A stretch of 47,356 nucleotides of DNA, from the NCBI GenBank assembly GCA_019119575.1, contig DWWT01000001.1, positions 1 through 47,356 of the forward strand, read 5' to 3'. The DNA comes from Candidatus Enterocloster excrementipullorum (GTDB taxonomy: Bacteria; Bacillota; Clostridia; Lachnospirales; Lachnospiraceae). This document shows, one piece after another, positions 1-7,593 of this stretch. The translations under genes were made by a program, and so were the position numbers. The first letter of the stretch is position 1; the number at the start of each line of letters is the position of its first letter. The notes beneath the pieces are model-generated. The model ran no database searches and was not told the DNA's origin. It worked only from the letters and a program-made list of their open reading frames with translations.

Positions 1-223
1 TATAAAATCAAGTCAGCAACTGCGTAACCTTAACTTTTTAATATTCAATTTTTAAAGTAGCCACCGAAAGATGGCTTGTTTGTCATGCGATTAAGGGAAT
101 GGATACCCTCTACTTTTCATTTTCAATCTTAAACCTCCTATTTTTATAATGATTTTCTCAATCCGGATCTGTAATTTCAGATTACCACAGAAACTTTGAT
201 TTTTAAAAAACATATAAAGTATA
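1..223. other. AT-rich upstream region without a confident gene
   Basis: No gene that I can defend. On the minus strand an AGGAGG ribosome-binding sequence (134-139) stands 7 nt before a TTG codon (124-126), but that frame stops after 11 codons (stop at 91-93). A second 13-codon frame starts with ATG at 84-86 and stops at 45-47. A small hairpin (AGCCA/TGGCT, 59-76) lies inside it. This could be the remnant of a divergent gene or a short leader peptide. The stretch is clearly AT-richer than the rest of the window. Confidence 0.35.
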
Positions 224-252
224 TTGTTGATAGTTTTAAACTATGATATAAT
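224..252 (+). promoter_or_regulatory. Sigma-A promoter with embedded LysR-type operator
   Basis: TTGTTG (224-229) and TATAAT (247-252) are separated by exactly 17 bp. The spacer carries ATAGTTT-T-AAACTAT (230-244), a perfect 7-bp inverted repeat around one base that fits the T-N11-A form of LysR-type binding boxes. The placement between -35 and -10 suggests autorepression of the LysR gene starting at 355. The promoter is seen directly; the operator role is inferred. Confidence 0.7.
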
Positions 253-354
253 GTGAGTACTTTAGTAATGAATTAGTCGGATACGGAGAGCGAATTGACC
301 AAGGAAACACCAAGTATTTTCGAGGCTCTGCCCATATATAGAAAGAGGAAATAA

Positions 355-1245
355 ATGGAACGAAGTCAAATGAAATACGTTGTGGAGGTTGCGCGTCAGG
401 GCAATATCACGCGAGCGGCAGAAATCCTGCATATTGCGCAGCCTTCCCTTTCCAATCAGATCATCCATCTGGAAAAAGAACTGGGTGTACAGCTATTCGA
501 GCGCAGTCACAAACGGGTATATCTGACTGAAGCAGGACGTGCATTTGTAAAAGAAGCGGAACATATCTTAAGAGAAATAGAGGGACTTAAGGAAACCATG
601 GTGGAATACGCTCAGCTTCGAATGGGACGGCTTCGAATTGGCGCACTTTCTACCATGGTTCCTTTGGGGATTCCCTATCTGATCTCTGATTTTTCCGAAC
701 TGCATCCCACATTAGATATTACGATCACAGAAGATGGCAGCTCTGAACTGATTCATCAAATAAAAGCCAACCTGCTGGACGTGGCGTTTATTATCAACAC
801 AGAAGAATATAAAGAGGATGAGCTAACGATTCTCGAATTAATGAATGCCCGGTTTATGGCAATCGTCAATAAAAAACATCCGCTGGCAATACGTACTTCC
901 CTGACGTTGGAAGACTTAAAAGATCAGAAATTGATCGTAACGACCAGCAGTTTTAATCTACAGCGTACTTTGCTTTCGCGCATGGATCAAGCAGGGATTC
1001 CCTATAAAATTGCTACTTCCTGCAATCAGATCGAGACTTGTCATGTTCTCGCAAATCAGGGATTTGGCATCAGTTTCTGTACGGAAGCTACTATCAGCCA
1101 TTATCACTGTGAAAATGTGGTTTACCTTCCAATGGAAGAATTTCCAAAACGCTCTGTTTACCTGGCATATAAACGTGATCCCAAATATCATCCTGTATTG
1201 CGTAGCTTTGTAAAATTCATCTGCGGATATTATCCGGGAGGATAA
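355..1245 (+). CDS. LysR-family transcriptional regulator
   Basis: A 296-residue LysR-type regulator of normal family length. The winged helix-turn-helix is at about residues 1-60 (AAEILHIAQPSLSNQI recognition region, then LFERS), and the effector-binding periplasmic-binding-like domain covers about 90-290. The start ATG follows AGAGGAAATAA. A well-formed promoter with an internal palindrome lies about 100 bp upstream, as expected for an autoregulated LysR gene. No target gene can be assigned: the next gene (AraC, minus strand) converges on it, and the region upstream contains only very short frames. The gene is AT-richer than the rest of the window and may have a different history. A bidirectional terminator follows the stop directly. 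The effector is unknown. Confidence 0.93.
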   Translation: MERSQMKYVVEVARQGNITRAAEILHIAQPSLSNQIIHLEKELGVQLFERSHKRVYLTEAGRAFVKEAEHILREIEGLKETMVEYAQLRMGRLRIGALSTMVPLGIPYLISDFSELHPTLDITITEDGSSELIHQIKANLLDVAFIINTEEYKEDELTILELMNARFMAIVNKKHPLAIRTSLTLEDLKDQKLIVTTSSFNLQRTLLSRMDQAGIPYKIATSCNQIETCHVLANQGFGISFCTEATISHYHCENVVYLPMEEFPKRSVYLAYKRDPKYHPVLRSFVKFICGYYPGG

Positions 1246-1284
1246 AAAAAAGCAGTAAATCTCTTTCAGACTTACTGCTTTTCT
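1245..1284 (+). terminator. Bidirectional intrinsic terminator between lysR-type gene and araC-type gene
   Basis: AGCAGTAA (1251-1258) pairs with TTACTGCT (1272-1279). A T-run follows on the plus strand, and an A-run at 1245-1251 provides a T-run on the minus strand. It can end both the LysR gene (plus) and the peptide-transporter operon that ends with the AraC gene (minus). Confidence 0.8.
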
Positions 1285-1328
1285 GGCTATTGCTGACAAT
1301 CCTACTGACTGCCCTTGATGAGCTCCCT

Positions 1329-2042
1329 CTAAACCACCGCCCTCCGCCCCATATTCCTCCGATACTGCCCCGGCGTCACGGACATATATTTCTTAAATTC
1401 CCGTATGAAATGGGACTGGTCATAATAGGCCAGCCCGCCGTAATAGTCATCCCGTCCCTCCGCCAGCATCACAAGGGCGTTCTGCAGCTTCACAATCCCC
1501 GCATATTTCTTAATGGGAATCCCCATATCCCTCTTAAACGCGATTTCCAGATACCGGCGGCTGCAGGACAATGCCGCGGCAAGGTCCTCCACGTTCACAC
1601 TGCCTCTCTGCCGCTCCACCAGTTCTAAAATGTCATTCACCGGATACTCCGGTTCGGCAAGCCTGCCCCGTCCCAGAAACTCCTCCAAGGCCGCCAGCTT
1701 CTGCGGCGGGGACAGAGGCCCGGTCATCCGGTGCAGGAGACGCCGCCTGTCCTCCTCCCCCACCTGCCCGGCCAAACGCACGCCGGGCCTTAATCGGATG
1801 CCGACGCATGTCAGAAAACCCGCGAGCCGTTCGCTGCTCTTTGCCTCCAGACTCGGACAAATCTCCAGCCGAAAGCGGTTCCCGTCAAACAGGCAGCGTA
1901 TATCCGTACAGCCGGTGGGTAGTTCCATAATCTCCTCGCGCCCGCTGTTCCGGATTTCATACAGCTTTTGGATTCTTGCATCCTTCGCCTCTGTCTCCCG
2001 GTACTCCACGTCCCCTGATATATAAAATGCCTTATATTTCAT
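1329..2042 (-). CDS. AraC-family transcriptional regulator
   Basis: A 237-residue regulator. The C-terminal ~90 residues hold the two AraC helix-turn-helix motifs (NVEDLAAALSCSRRYLEIAF, then the YYDQSHFIREFKKYMSVTPGQYR signature). The N-terminal part (residues about 1-130) resembles the short sensor region of AraC proteins with a DUF6597-type domain, including an LPTGCTDIRC stretch; that assignment is tentative. Its ATG overlaps the stop of the serine hydrolase gene in an ATGA junction, so the two are translationally coupled. It is the last gene of the peptide-transport operon and probably regulates that operon, though no binding site could be identified. The effector is unknown. Confidence 0.88.
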   Translation of the reverse strand: MKYKAFYISGDVEYRETEAKDARIQKLYEIRNSGREEIMELPTGCTDIRCLFDGNRFRLEICPSLEAKSSERLAGFLTCVGIRLRPGVRLAGQVGEEDRRRLLHRMTGPLSPPQKLAALEEFLGRGRLAEPEYPVNDILELVERQRGSVNVEDLAAALSCSRRYLEIAFKRDMGIPIKKYAGIVKLQNALVMLAEGRDDYYGGLAYYDQSHFIREFKKYMSVTPGQYRRNMGRRAVV

Positions 2043-3505
2043 CGGCAGACCTTCTTAAACCATAGAGAGGGAACCTTGGGCTCCAGCCGCAGATACAGCC
2101 CGTCGATTTCCCCGGTGATCTCGTCATAGTGATACGTCAGAGGCGCTGTGACAAAAAGGGTGTCCTCCTTTATGTCCCGCACCCGGAAGGTATCGTAGTG
2201 GAAATGCTCCATGGGGAGGCGCCAGCCCTTGTATACAAGTGAGAGAGAATCCCCGCCTTCCTCTGCCGCCACCTGAAGCTGTCCGTACCCTTCATTCTGA
2301 AAAAGTCCCGTGTACTGCTCTCTCGGGTGAGTGGGGCAAGTGCCGGGCACCGGGGTTCCCGGCATGAGATCCACCTTCCAGTGATAATGGGTGCCTCCAA
2401 ATTTCCCGTCAAACGCGCGAAGCCTTGCCGGCCAGTCAACCGCAGGCAATCCCAGGGCGCGGTCAATGATCGTATAGGCCAGGGTAAACATATAGGGGGA
2501 GCAGGGCTTGTGGCGGTTCACCATCAGCATAAATCCCAGCTTCTTTTCCCGGATAAATGCCTCCATGGCGCAGTATCCCTCGATTTCGCCCGTGTGGAAA
2601 GTCACCTCCATGCCCCGGTAAAACGTCACCTTCCATCCCATGGCATACCTTCCGTAGGCCGGCACCTCGTCCCAGTGCCAGGGAAGAAGCCGCATATCCA
2701 CGGCACCCCGGTGCAGCTCCTCCATCACCGCCTCGGAAAACAGCCGGCGTCCCTCAAAGAGTCCTCCGTTGATGTGAAGCCGGAGCCAGTTTATCATCTC
2801 CTTGGCGCAAGAGTTCACCGCGGCTGCGGGGGCGGCCACCCCCATCTCCCAGGGCGGCATCTCCTCCAGAACTCCGCTCCTGTCCCGCTCAAAATATCCC
2901 ACGGCAAAATCAGAGTCCGCGCGCATCTGCCCCACGGTCAGACAGGTCCGCTTCATCCCCAGCGGGTCAAGAATCCGCTCCTGCACCAGCTCCTCCCAGG
3001 TCTGCCCGGAAATGCGCTCCGCAATATGGCCCAAAATCCCATAAATCACATTGTTATATTCGGCAGTGCTGCGGAAAGGCCTGTCAGGCGCAAGAAATTT
3101 AAGCCGGTGCATATATTCCTCCCGGCTCACTCCCGGCGCAGGCCATGTGGCGTCATGGTCCGCCAGGCCGGTCCTGTGGTAGAGCATGTCCCGCACCGTA
3201 ACCTCCTGGGAGGCAAAGGGATCCCTCATCGCAAAATCCGGAATGTATTCCCGCACCGGCCGGTCAAAATCCAGCCTGCCCTCGTCCGCCAGCAAGGCCA
3301 GCACCCCGAAGGTAAAGGATTTGGAGCCGGAGGCAATGCAACCCAGCGTCTCCGGCGTCATGGGGGCGCCTGTTTTCAAATTCCGGACGCCGTATCCCTT
3401 CTCAAAAATCAGTTGGTCGTCAAGGCAGATGGCTAACGCCGTCCCCGGTATATTCCAGTAGGCCATCTGCTCCTGCACAAATCCGTCGTCAAGCAAGTCG
3501 TTCAT
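2039..3505 (-). CDS. Serine hydrolase of the beta-lactamase/class C (PBP4*-like) family
   Basis: A 488-residue beta-lactamase-fold hydrolase. The catalytic triad motifs are visible: S-G-S-K at residues 59-62, Y-N-N at 150-152 and H-T-G at 304-306. About 150 extra residues after the catalytic domain form a C-terminal extension of the kind often seen in this family. There is no signal peptide or transmembrane segment, so it is predicted to be cytoplasmic. The ATG is preceded by GGGAGGAGAAGACG. The gene lies directly downstream of the peptide-transporter ATPases and is coupled to the AraC gene. An inferred role is hydrolysis of an imported peptide, D-amino-acid peptide, ester or lactam. A resistance role is not supported, because there is no export signal. 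Confidence 0.88.
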   Translation of the reverse strand: MNDLLDDGFVQEQMAYWNIPGTALAICLDDQLIFEKGYGVRNLKTGAPMTPETLGCIASGSKSFTFGVLALLADEGRLDFDRPVREYIPDFAMRDPFASQEVTVRDMLYHRTGLADHDATWPAPGVSREEYMHRLKFLAPDRPFRSTAEYNNVIYGILGHIAERISGQTWEELVQERILDPLGMKRTCLTVGQMRADSDFAVGYFERDRSGVLEEMPPWEMGVAAPAAAVNSCAKEMINWLRLHINGGLFEGRRLFSEAVMEELHRGAVDMRLLPWHWDEVPAYGRYAMGWKVTFYRGMEVTFHTGEIEGYCAMEAFIREKKLGFMLMVNRHKPCSPYMFTLAYTIIDRALGLPAVDWPARLRAFDGKFGGTHYHWKVDLMPGTPVPGTCPTHPREQYTGLFQNEGYGQLQVAAEEGGDSLSLVYKGWRLPMEHFHYDTFRVRDIKEDTLFVTAPLTYHYDEITGEIDGLYLRLEPKVPSLWFKKVCR

Positions 3506-3551
3506 CGTCTTCTCCTCCCATTATCCAAAGGGTGTATTTTTCCGTCCTTTT

Positions 3552-4586
3552 TCATGGAATCTGCACCGCTTTCATCGTAAAACCGCCGATCAGCGGCCTG
3601 TGGCACTTGACCAGGCGGCCCGCCGCGTCCTCCGTCATCACCGGCTCCTCCGTCCGGCACCGCTCGGTGGCATAGGGGCACCGGGGATGAAAAGCGCAGC
3701 CTTTGGGAAGCTCCATAAGGCTTGGCGTCTCCCCTAAAATCTCGTACTCCCTCTCCTTCTGATGGGTGTCGATAACCGGAGCCGCCTGAATCAATATCTG
3801 GGTGTAGGGATGGGCCGGGTGTTCAAATAAGTCCTCCGCCCTCCCCATCTCCACAATTCTTCCCAGATACATGACCATCACCCGGTCGGACAGATACTGC
3901 ACCACCCGCAGGTCATGGGAGATAAAAATCATGGTGAGATTCAGCTTATTTTTAAGCTCCATCAGGAGGTTGATAATCTGGGCCTGGATGGACACATCCA
4001 GGGCCGACACGGGCTCGTCCGCAATCAGAAGCTCCGGCTGCATGACGAGGGCACGGGCAATTCCGATTCTCTGCCTCTGCCCGCCGGAGAAGGCGGAAGG
4101 ATACCGGTCCAGGGCATAGGACGGCATTCCCACCATGTCCAGAATCTCCACTGTCCGCCTCTCATACTCCTCCTTGGGACAGAGGTGATGGACAGACAGG
4201 ATCTCATAAAACATCTGCCGTATGGTCATTTTCGGATTCAGAGAGGAATAGGGATCTTGGAATACCATCTGGATGGCCTTTCGGGCCTCCTTCAGAGCCC
4301 TTCCCTCCTTCAAAGCCAGATCCCCGTATGTTCCGAACATCACAGCGCCGTCATCCGGCTTGTAGAGGCGGATCAAGGTCTTTGACAGGGTGCTTTTTCC
4401 GCAGCCGCTCTCCCCCACCAGTCCCAGGGTTTCCCCCTGGTACACGCAGAAGGTCACGTCCTCCACGGCCCGCACATAAGCCTGCGGCTCTCTCCGTATG
4501 ATCTCCGCCAGATTCTGCCGCACAGGAAATGTCTTGGACAGATGGGATACATCCAAAAGCGGCTTTGCCGCCTGCTCCTCACGCAT
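3552..4586 (-). CDS. Oligopeptide/dipeptide ABC transporter ATP-binding protein (OppF/DppF type)
   Basis: A 344-residue ABC ATPase. Walker A is GESGCGKST at residues 58-66, the signature SGGQRQR at 167-173, Walker B LLIADEP at 186-192 and the switch histidine is H224. The C-terminal oligopeptide/dipeptide extension with clustered cysteines (GCAFHPRCPYATERC) is present, as in OppD/OppF proteins. The start overlaps the end of the preceding ATPase gene by 8 nt, with GGAGG 8 nt upstream. It should form the heterodimeric motor with the product of 4579-5598, driving the permeases encoded at 5812-7587. The substrate cannot be read from sequence; nickel or peptide import are the family alternatives. 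Confidence 0.93.
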   Translation of the reverse strand: MREEQAAKPLLDVSHLSKTFPVRQNLAEIIRREPQAYVRAVEDVTFCVYQGETLGLVGESGCGKSTLSKTLIRLYKPDDGAVMFGTYGDLALKEGRALKEARKAIQMVFQDPYSSLNPKMTIRQMFYEILSVHHLCPKEEYERRTVEILDMVGMPSYALDRYPSAFSGGQRQRIGIARALVMQPELLIADEPVSALDVSIQAQIINLLMELKNKLNLTMIFISHDLRVVQYLSDRVMVMYLGRIVEMGRAEDLFEHPAHPYTQILIQAAPVIDTHQKEREYEILGETPSLMELPKGCAFHPRCPYATERCRTEEPVMTEDAAGRLVKCHRPLIGGFTMKAVQIP

Positions 4587-5598
4587 ACAACGCGCCTCCT
4601 TCCTCCGGCCGCGTCCGGCCTTTTATATGCTCCATCTTCTCCGCACAGTGGCAGCGGGAAAAATGGCCCGGCTCCACCTGAACGAGGGGCGGCATCTCCT
4701 TTTTACACCGCTCCTCACAAAATTCACATCGCGGCGAAAAGGGACACCCTTTTGGCATATCGTTCAGATTCGGCGGCGCGCCGTTTATGGAATACAGCTT
4801 TTTCCCCTTCTGCGCGATGGAGGGGATGGAGCGCATCAGCCCGTAGGTATATGGATTTCTCGGCCGCTCAAAAATCACCTCGGCCCTGGCGGTCTCCATA
4901 ATCTTTCCCGCGTACATCACAGCGATGTAGTCGCACATCTGGGAGGCCACTCCCAGGTCATGGGTCACCAGCACCAGGCTCATGTCCAGCTCCCGCTTCA
5001 GCCGCTTTAACAGCCGGATGATCTGATCCTGGATGGTCACGTCCAGAGCCGTGGTGGGCTCGTCCGCCAAAAGCAGGCGGGGCCGGGAGGCCAGGGCGAT
5101 GGCGATCATGGCGCGCTGGCGCATTCCTCCGGAAAACTGATGGGGATAGCAGGCAAGCCTCTCTTTGGGCGAGGGGATTCCCACCAGGCGCAGGAGCTCC
5201 AGGGCCCGCTCCTCCTTCTCCTTCTTCGTCATTTTCTCATCCTTTAAGGACTCCACAAGCTGCGTTTTAATCGTCAGAATGGGATTTAAGGTGGTCATGG
5301 GGTCCTGAAAAATCATGCCGATTTCCTTCCCCCGTATCCCGCGCATCTCCTTTTCCGAATACTCCAGGAGATTCTTCCCCTGATAAAGGATTTCCCCTCC
5401 CGTGATTTTTCCGGGGTGCTTCACCAGACGGATCAGCGAGCGGCAGGTCACGCTCTTGCCGCAGCCGCTCTCCCCGATTAATCCAAACGTCTCCCCTCTG
5501 CGGATTTGAAAGCTCACGTCATTGACCGCCTGCACGGTCCGCTCCTCCGTTATAAAATCCGTGTGAAGATTTTTTACTTCCAACAAAACTTCCGCCAT
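4579..5598 (-). CDS. Oligopeptide/dipeptide ABC transporter ATP-binding protein (OppD/DppD type)
   Basis: A 339-residue ABC ATPase with Walker A GESGCGKS (42-49), signature SGGMRQR (156-162), Walker B LLLADEP (175-181), switch H213 and the cysteine-rich C-terminal oligopeptide-transporter extension. I place the start at the ATG at 5596-5598, where the family homology ([11 protein letters not shown]) begins. The open frame runs 23 codons further upstream, but that part lies in the inverted-repeat element. GGGAG lies 13 nt before this ATG. It partners the ATPase encoded at 3552-4586. The roughly 210 bp between this gene and the upstream permease gene is unusual for such operons and is occupied by repeats. 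Confidence 0.92.
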   Translation of the reverse strand: MAEVLLEVKNLHTDFITEERTVQAVNDVSFQIRRGETFGLIGESGCGKSVTCRSLIRLVKHPGKITGGEILYQGKNLLEYSEKEMRGIRGKEIGMIFQDPMTTLNPILTIKTQLVESLKDEKMTKKEKEERALELLRLVGIPSPKERLACYPHQFSGGMRQRAMIAIALASRPRLLLADEPTTALDVTIQDQIIRLLKRLKRELDMSLVLVTHDLGVASQMCDYIAVMYAGKIMETARAEVIFERPRNPYTYGLMRSIPSIAQKGKKLYSINGAPPNLNDMPKGCPFSPRCEFCEERCKKEMPPLVQVEPGHFSRCHCAEKMEHIKGRTRPEEGGALYA

Positions 5599-5625
5599 TT
5601 TCTGTCTTACGCTCCCTTCCCGATA

Positions 5626-5682
5626 TGCTGTCTCACGCACATTCCGCATGCTAGTGTACTGTCTCATTCACATTTCGCATAC
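5626..5682. repeat. Direct tandem repeat, 2 copies of 26 bp
   Basis: The copy at 5626-5651 (tgctgtctcacgcacattcc...) and the copy at 5657-5682 (tactgtctcattcacatttc...) match at 21 of 26 positions with a 31-bp period. The second copy is also the outer part of the left arm of the inverted repeat at 5652-5814, so one arm end appears duplicated. Confidence 0.75.
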
Positions 5683-5814
5683 TGACTTGCCTGAATTTCC
5701 ATCTGCGGCGTTGTCGTCAGTCAGCGTAACCACCGCTACGCATCCTTCCTCCGCCTTGCAGACTGAAAATTCATTCTGCGTCATTATGCTGAAAGTGAAT
5801 GAGACAGCACACTA
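5652..5814. repeat. Inverted-repeat element (MITE-like) inside the transporter operon
   Basis: The left arm begins TAGTGTACTGTCTCATTCAC at 5652, and the complement of the right arm begins TAGTGTGCTGTCTCATTCAC from 5814. Similarity continues imperfectly for about 50 bp. The centre holds a further hairpin (GCGTA/TACGC around 5724-5741). There is no room for a transposase. The right end overlaps the TAG stop codon (5812-5814) of the upstream permease gene. It could be a non-autonomous mobile element or an intercistronic RNA hairpin controlling relative expression of permeases and ATPases. Confidence 0.75.
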
Positions 5815-6630
5815 ACCGTTCTTCTGCAGCCGTTTTGAAATCCCCTCTCCCACCAGGCTGATGGAGATTCCGGTCAGGGCCAGCATCAGTCCCGGAAAGG
5901 CCGCAATCCACCAGGAGGTGGTGAGGAAAGATTTCCCCTCCGAGATAATCGCGCCCCATTCCGGCGTGGGCGTGGGAACGCCGAGGCCCAGAAAGCTTAA
6001 GGAAGCCCCCATCAGCATGCAGAGCATGATGTCGGAAATCGCATAGATAAAGGCGCTGTTCACCACATTCGGCAGAATATGGCGGAACATAATCCGCATA
6101 TTGGAGTAGCCCAGGGTGCGGGCCGCGGATATGTACTCGCTGCTCTTTGCCACAAGCACCTCGCTTCTGACCAGCTTGGCGTACTCCCTCCATCCCACCA
6201 GCCAGATGGCGATGAAGAGATTGCGGATGCCTGAGCCGAGAATCGCCACAATGGCAATGACCAGCACCATCAGGGGAAATGCGGTGAAGATATCCAGTAT
6301 CCGCATAATCACCGCGTCAATCTTTTTTCCGTAATACCCTGCGGTCAGCCCCACCACGGTGCCGAAAACGGCGGGAACCAGCATGGCGAAAAAGCCGATG
6401 GCCAGATCCAGGCGCGCCCCGTACACCACCCGGGCAAAGATATCCCGCCCCAGGTTGTCCGTCCCAAACCAGTGCGCGGACGATGGCTTCTGCAGAAGGG
6501 ACTTCATATCCTGGGCAATGGGGTCGTAGGATGTAAACAGGCCGGGCGCCAGCGCCATGGCCAGCACCAGGAGGAGGAAAATGGCCGCTGCCCAGAATAT
6601 GGGCGGCTGTTTTTTCAAAATGTCTCTCAT
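5812..6630 (-). CDS. Peptide/nickel-type ABC transporter permease (DppC/OppC type)
   Basis: A 272-residue inner-membrane permease with an N-terminal transmembrane segment (about residues 12-30), then the DppC-type N-terminal region ending in HWFGTDNLGRDIFARVVYG, and five further hydrophobic segments. The EAA loop that contacts the ATPases is visible (EYISAARTLGYSNMRIMFRH). GGAGGAGG precedes the ATG by about 10 nt. The stop codon TAG coincides with the end of the inverted-repeat element at 5652-5814, so the last residues or the stop may have been altered by its insertion. It should pair with the permease encoded at 6646-7587. Confidence 0.94.
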   Translation of the reverse strand: MRDILKKQPPIFWAAAIFLLLVLAMALAPGLFTSYDPIAQDMKSLLQKPSSAHWFGTDNLGRDIFARVVYGARLDLAIGFFAMLVPAVFGTVVGLTAGYYGKKIDAVIMRILDIFTAFPLMVLVIAIVAILGSGIRNLFIAIWLVGWREYAKLVRSEVLVAKSSEYISAARTLGYSNMRIMFRHILPNVVNSAFIYAISDIMLCMLMGASLSFLGLGVPTPTPEWGAIISEGKSFLTTSWWIAAFPGLMLALTGISISLVGEGISKRLQKNG

Positions 6631-6645
6631 ATGCAGCGCCTCCTC

Positions 6646-7587
6646 CTAATTCAGCTTCACCCTGGGGTCCAAAAGCGAATAAGCAATGTCCGTCAGCAGG
6701 TTCATGAGCAGCACGATGATGCTGAACAGATACACCGTGGCCTGCACGATGCTGTAGTCCCGCGCCAGAATGGCATTTAACATCATCTGGCCGATTCCCG
6801 GAAGGGCGAACACGCTCTCGATCACAATACTTCCCGCCAGCATGTAGGTCATGCGCATGGCCAGAAGGGTGACCGTGGAAATCAGCACGTTTTTGAAAAT
6901 ATAGCGGGTTCGTATTTTCCAGGGGGACAGCCCCTTGCTGTAGGCAAAATCCACGTAATCCTTGTCCAGCACCTGAATCACGTTTCCGCGGATGTTGCGC
7001 AGCACAAGGGCCGCTGTCCCCAGAGCTCCCGTAAATGCAGGAAGAATCAGCGCGTGAAGCCTCTCCCCCAGCGTATCTCCCCAGCCGCCCACAGGAAACC
7101 ATTTAAGGCGCAGGGCAAAAATCAGCATGATAACCAGGCCTACCAGAAATTCCGGCACGGACACGAAGGTCAGGGACAGGGAGTCAATAAAGCTCCCGAT
7201 TTTGCTGTCATGCTTGACGCCCGCCGCGTAGCCCAGGGGAAAGCTGATGAGAATCGCAAATCCAATCGTCATCAATGTCAGAGACACGGTTATCACCGCT
7301 TTCTGCGCAAAGAGCTCCGTCACAGGGGCCCGCAGCGTCATGGATTCCCCGAAATCAAAGGTCAGGCACTGCTTTAAAAAGAGCAGATACTGGGTGAATA
7401 ACGGCTCGTCTAAGCCCAGACGGGCCCGGGTCGCCGCGATCACCTCGTCGCTGGCCCTGTTTCCCACCAGCAGCAGGGCCGGATCTCCGGGAATCAGCCG
7501 CATTCCAAAAAATATGATAAAGGTAATGATAAGCAGCACCGGGATCATCTGAAGGATCCGCTTCACAATGTACGTCAATTCTTCCAT
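6646..7587 (-). CDS. Peptide/nickel-type ABC transporter permease (DppB/OppB type)
   Basis: A 313-residue permease. It starts with the typical DppB N-terminus (a transmembrane helix at about residues 8-30, then RLIPGDPALLLVG) and has about six hydrophobic segments. The EAA-type cytoplasmic loop is DYVDFAYSKGLSPWKIRTRY, and the C-terminus ends DPRVKL as in family members. It begins 6 nt after the stop of the binding-protein gene and ends 15 nt before the second permease gene, so the three are co-transcribed. With its partner it forms the membrane channel. Only a weak ribosome-binding sequence (GGAATAG) is seen, suggesting reliance on translation of the upstream gene. Confidence 0.94.
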   Translation of the reverse strand: MEELTYIVKRILQMIPVLLIITFIIFFGMRLIPGDPALLLVGNRASDEVIAATRARLGLDEPLFTQYLLFLKQCLTFDFGESMTLRAPVTELFAQKAVITVSLTLMTIGFAILISFPLGYAAGVKHDSKIGSFIDSLSLTFVSVPEFLVGLVIMLIFALRLKWFPVGGWGDTLGERLHALILPAFTGALGTAALVLRNIRGNVIQVLDKDYVDFAYSKGLSPWKIRTRYIFKNVLISTVTLLAMRMTYMLAGSIVIESVFALPGIGQMMLNAILARDYSIVQATVYLFSIIVLLMNLLTDIAYSLLDPRVKLN

Positions 7588-7593
7588 AATTTT

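Noticed and set aside
2327-3436. 369-codon open frame on the plus strand
   Set aside because: It is the complement of the serine hydrolase gene in GC-rich sequence; composition is His/Pro/Arg-rich as expected for a shadow frame.
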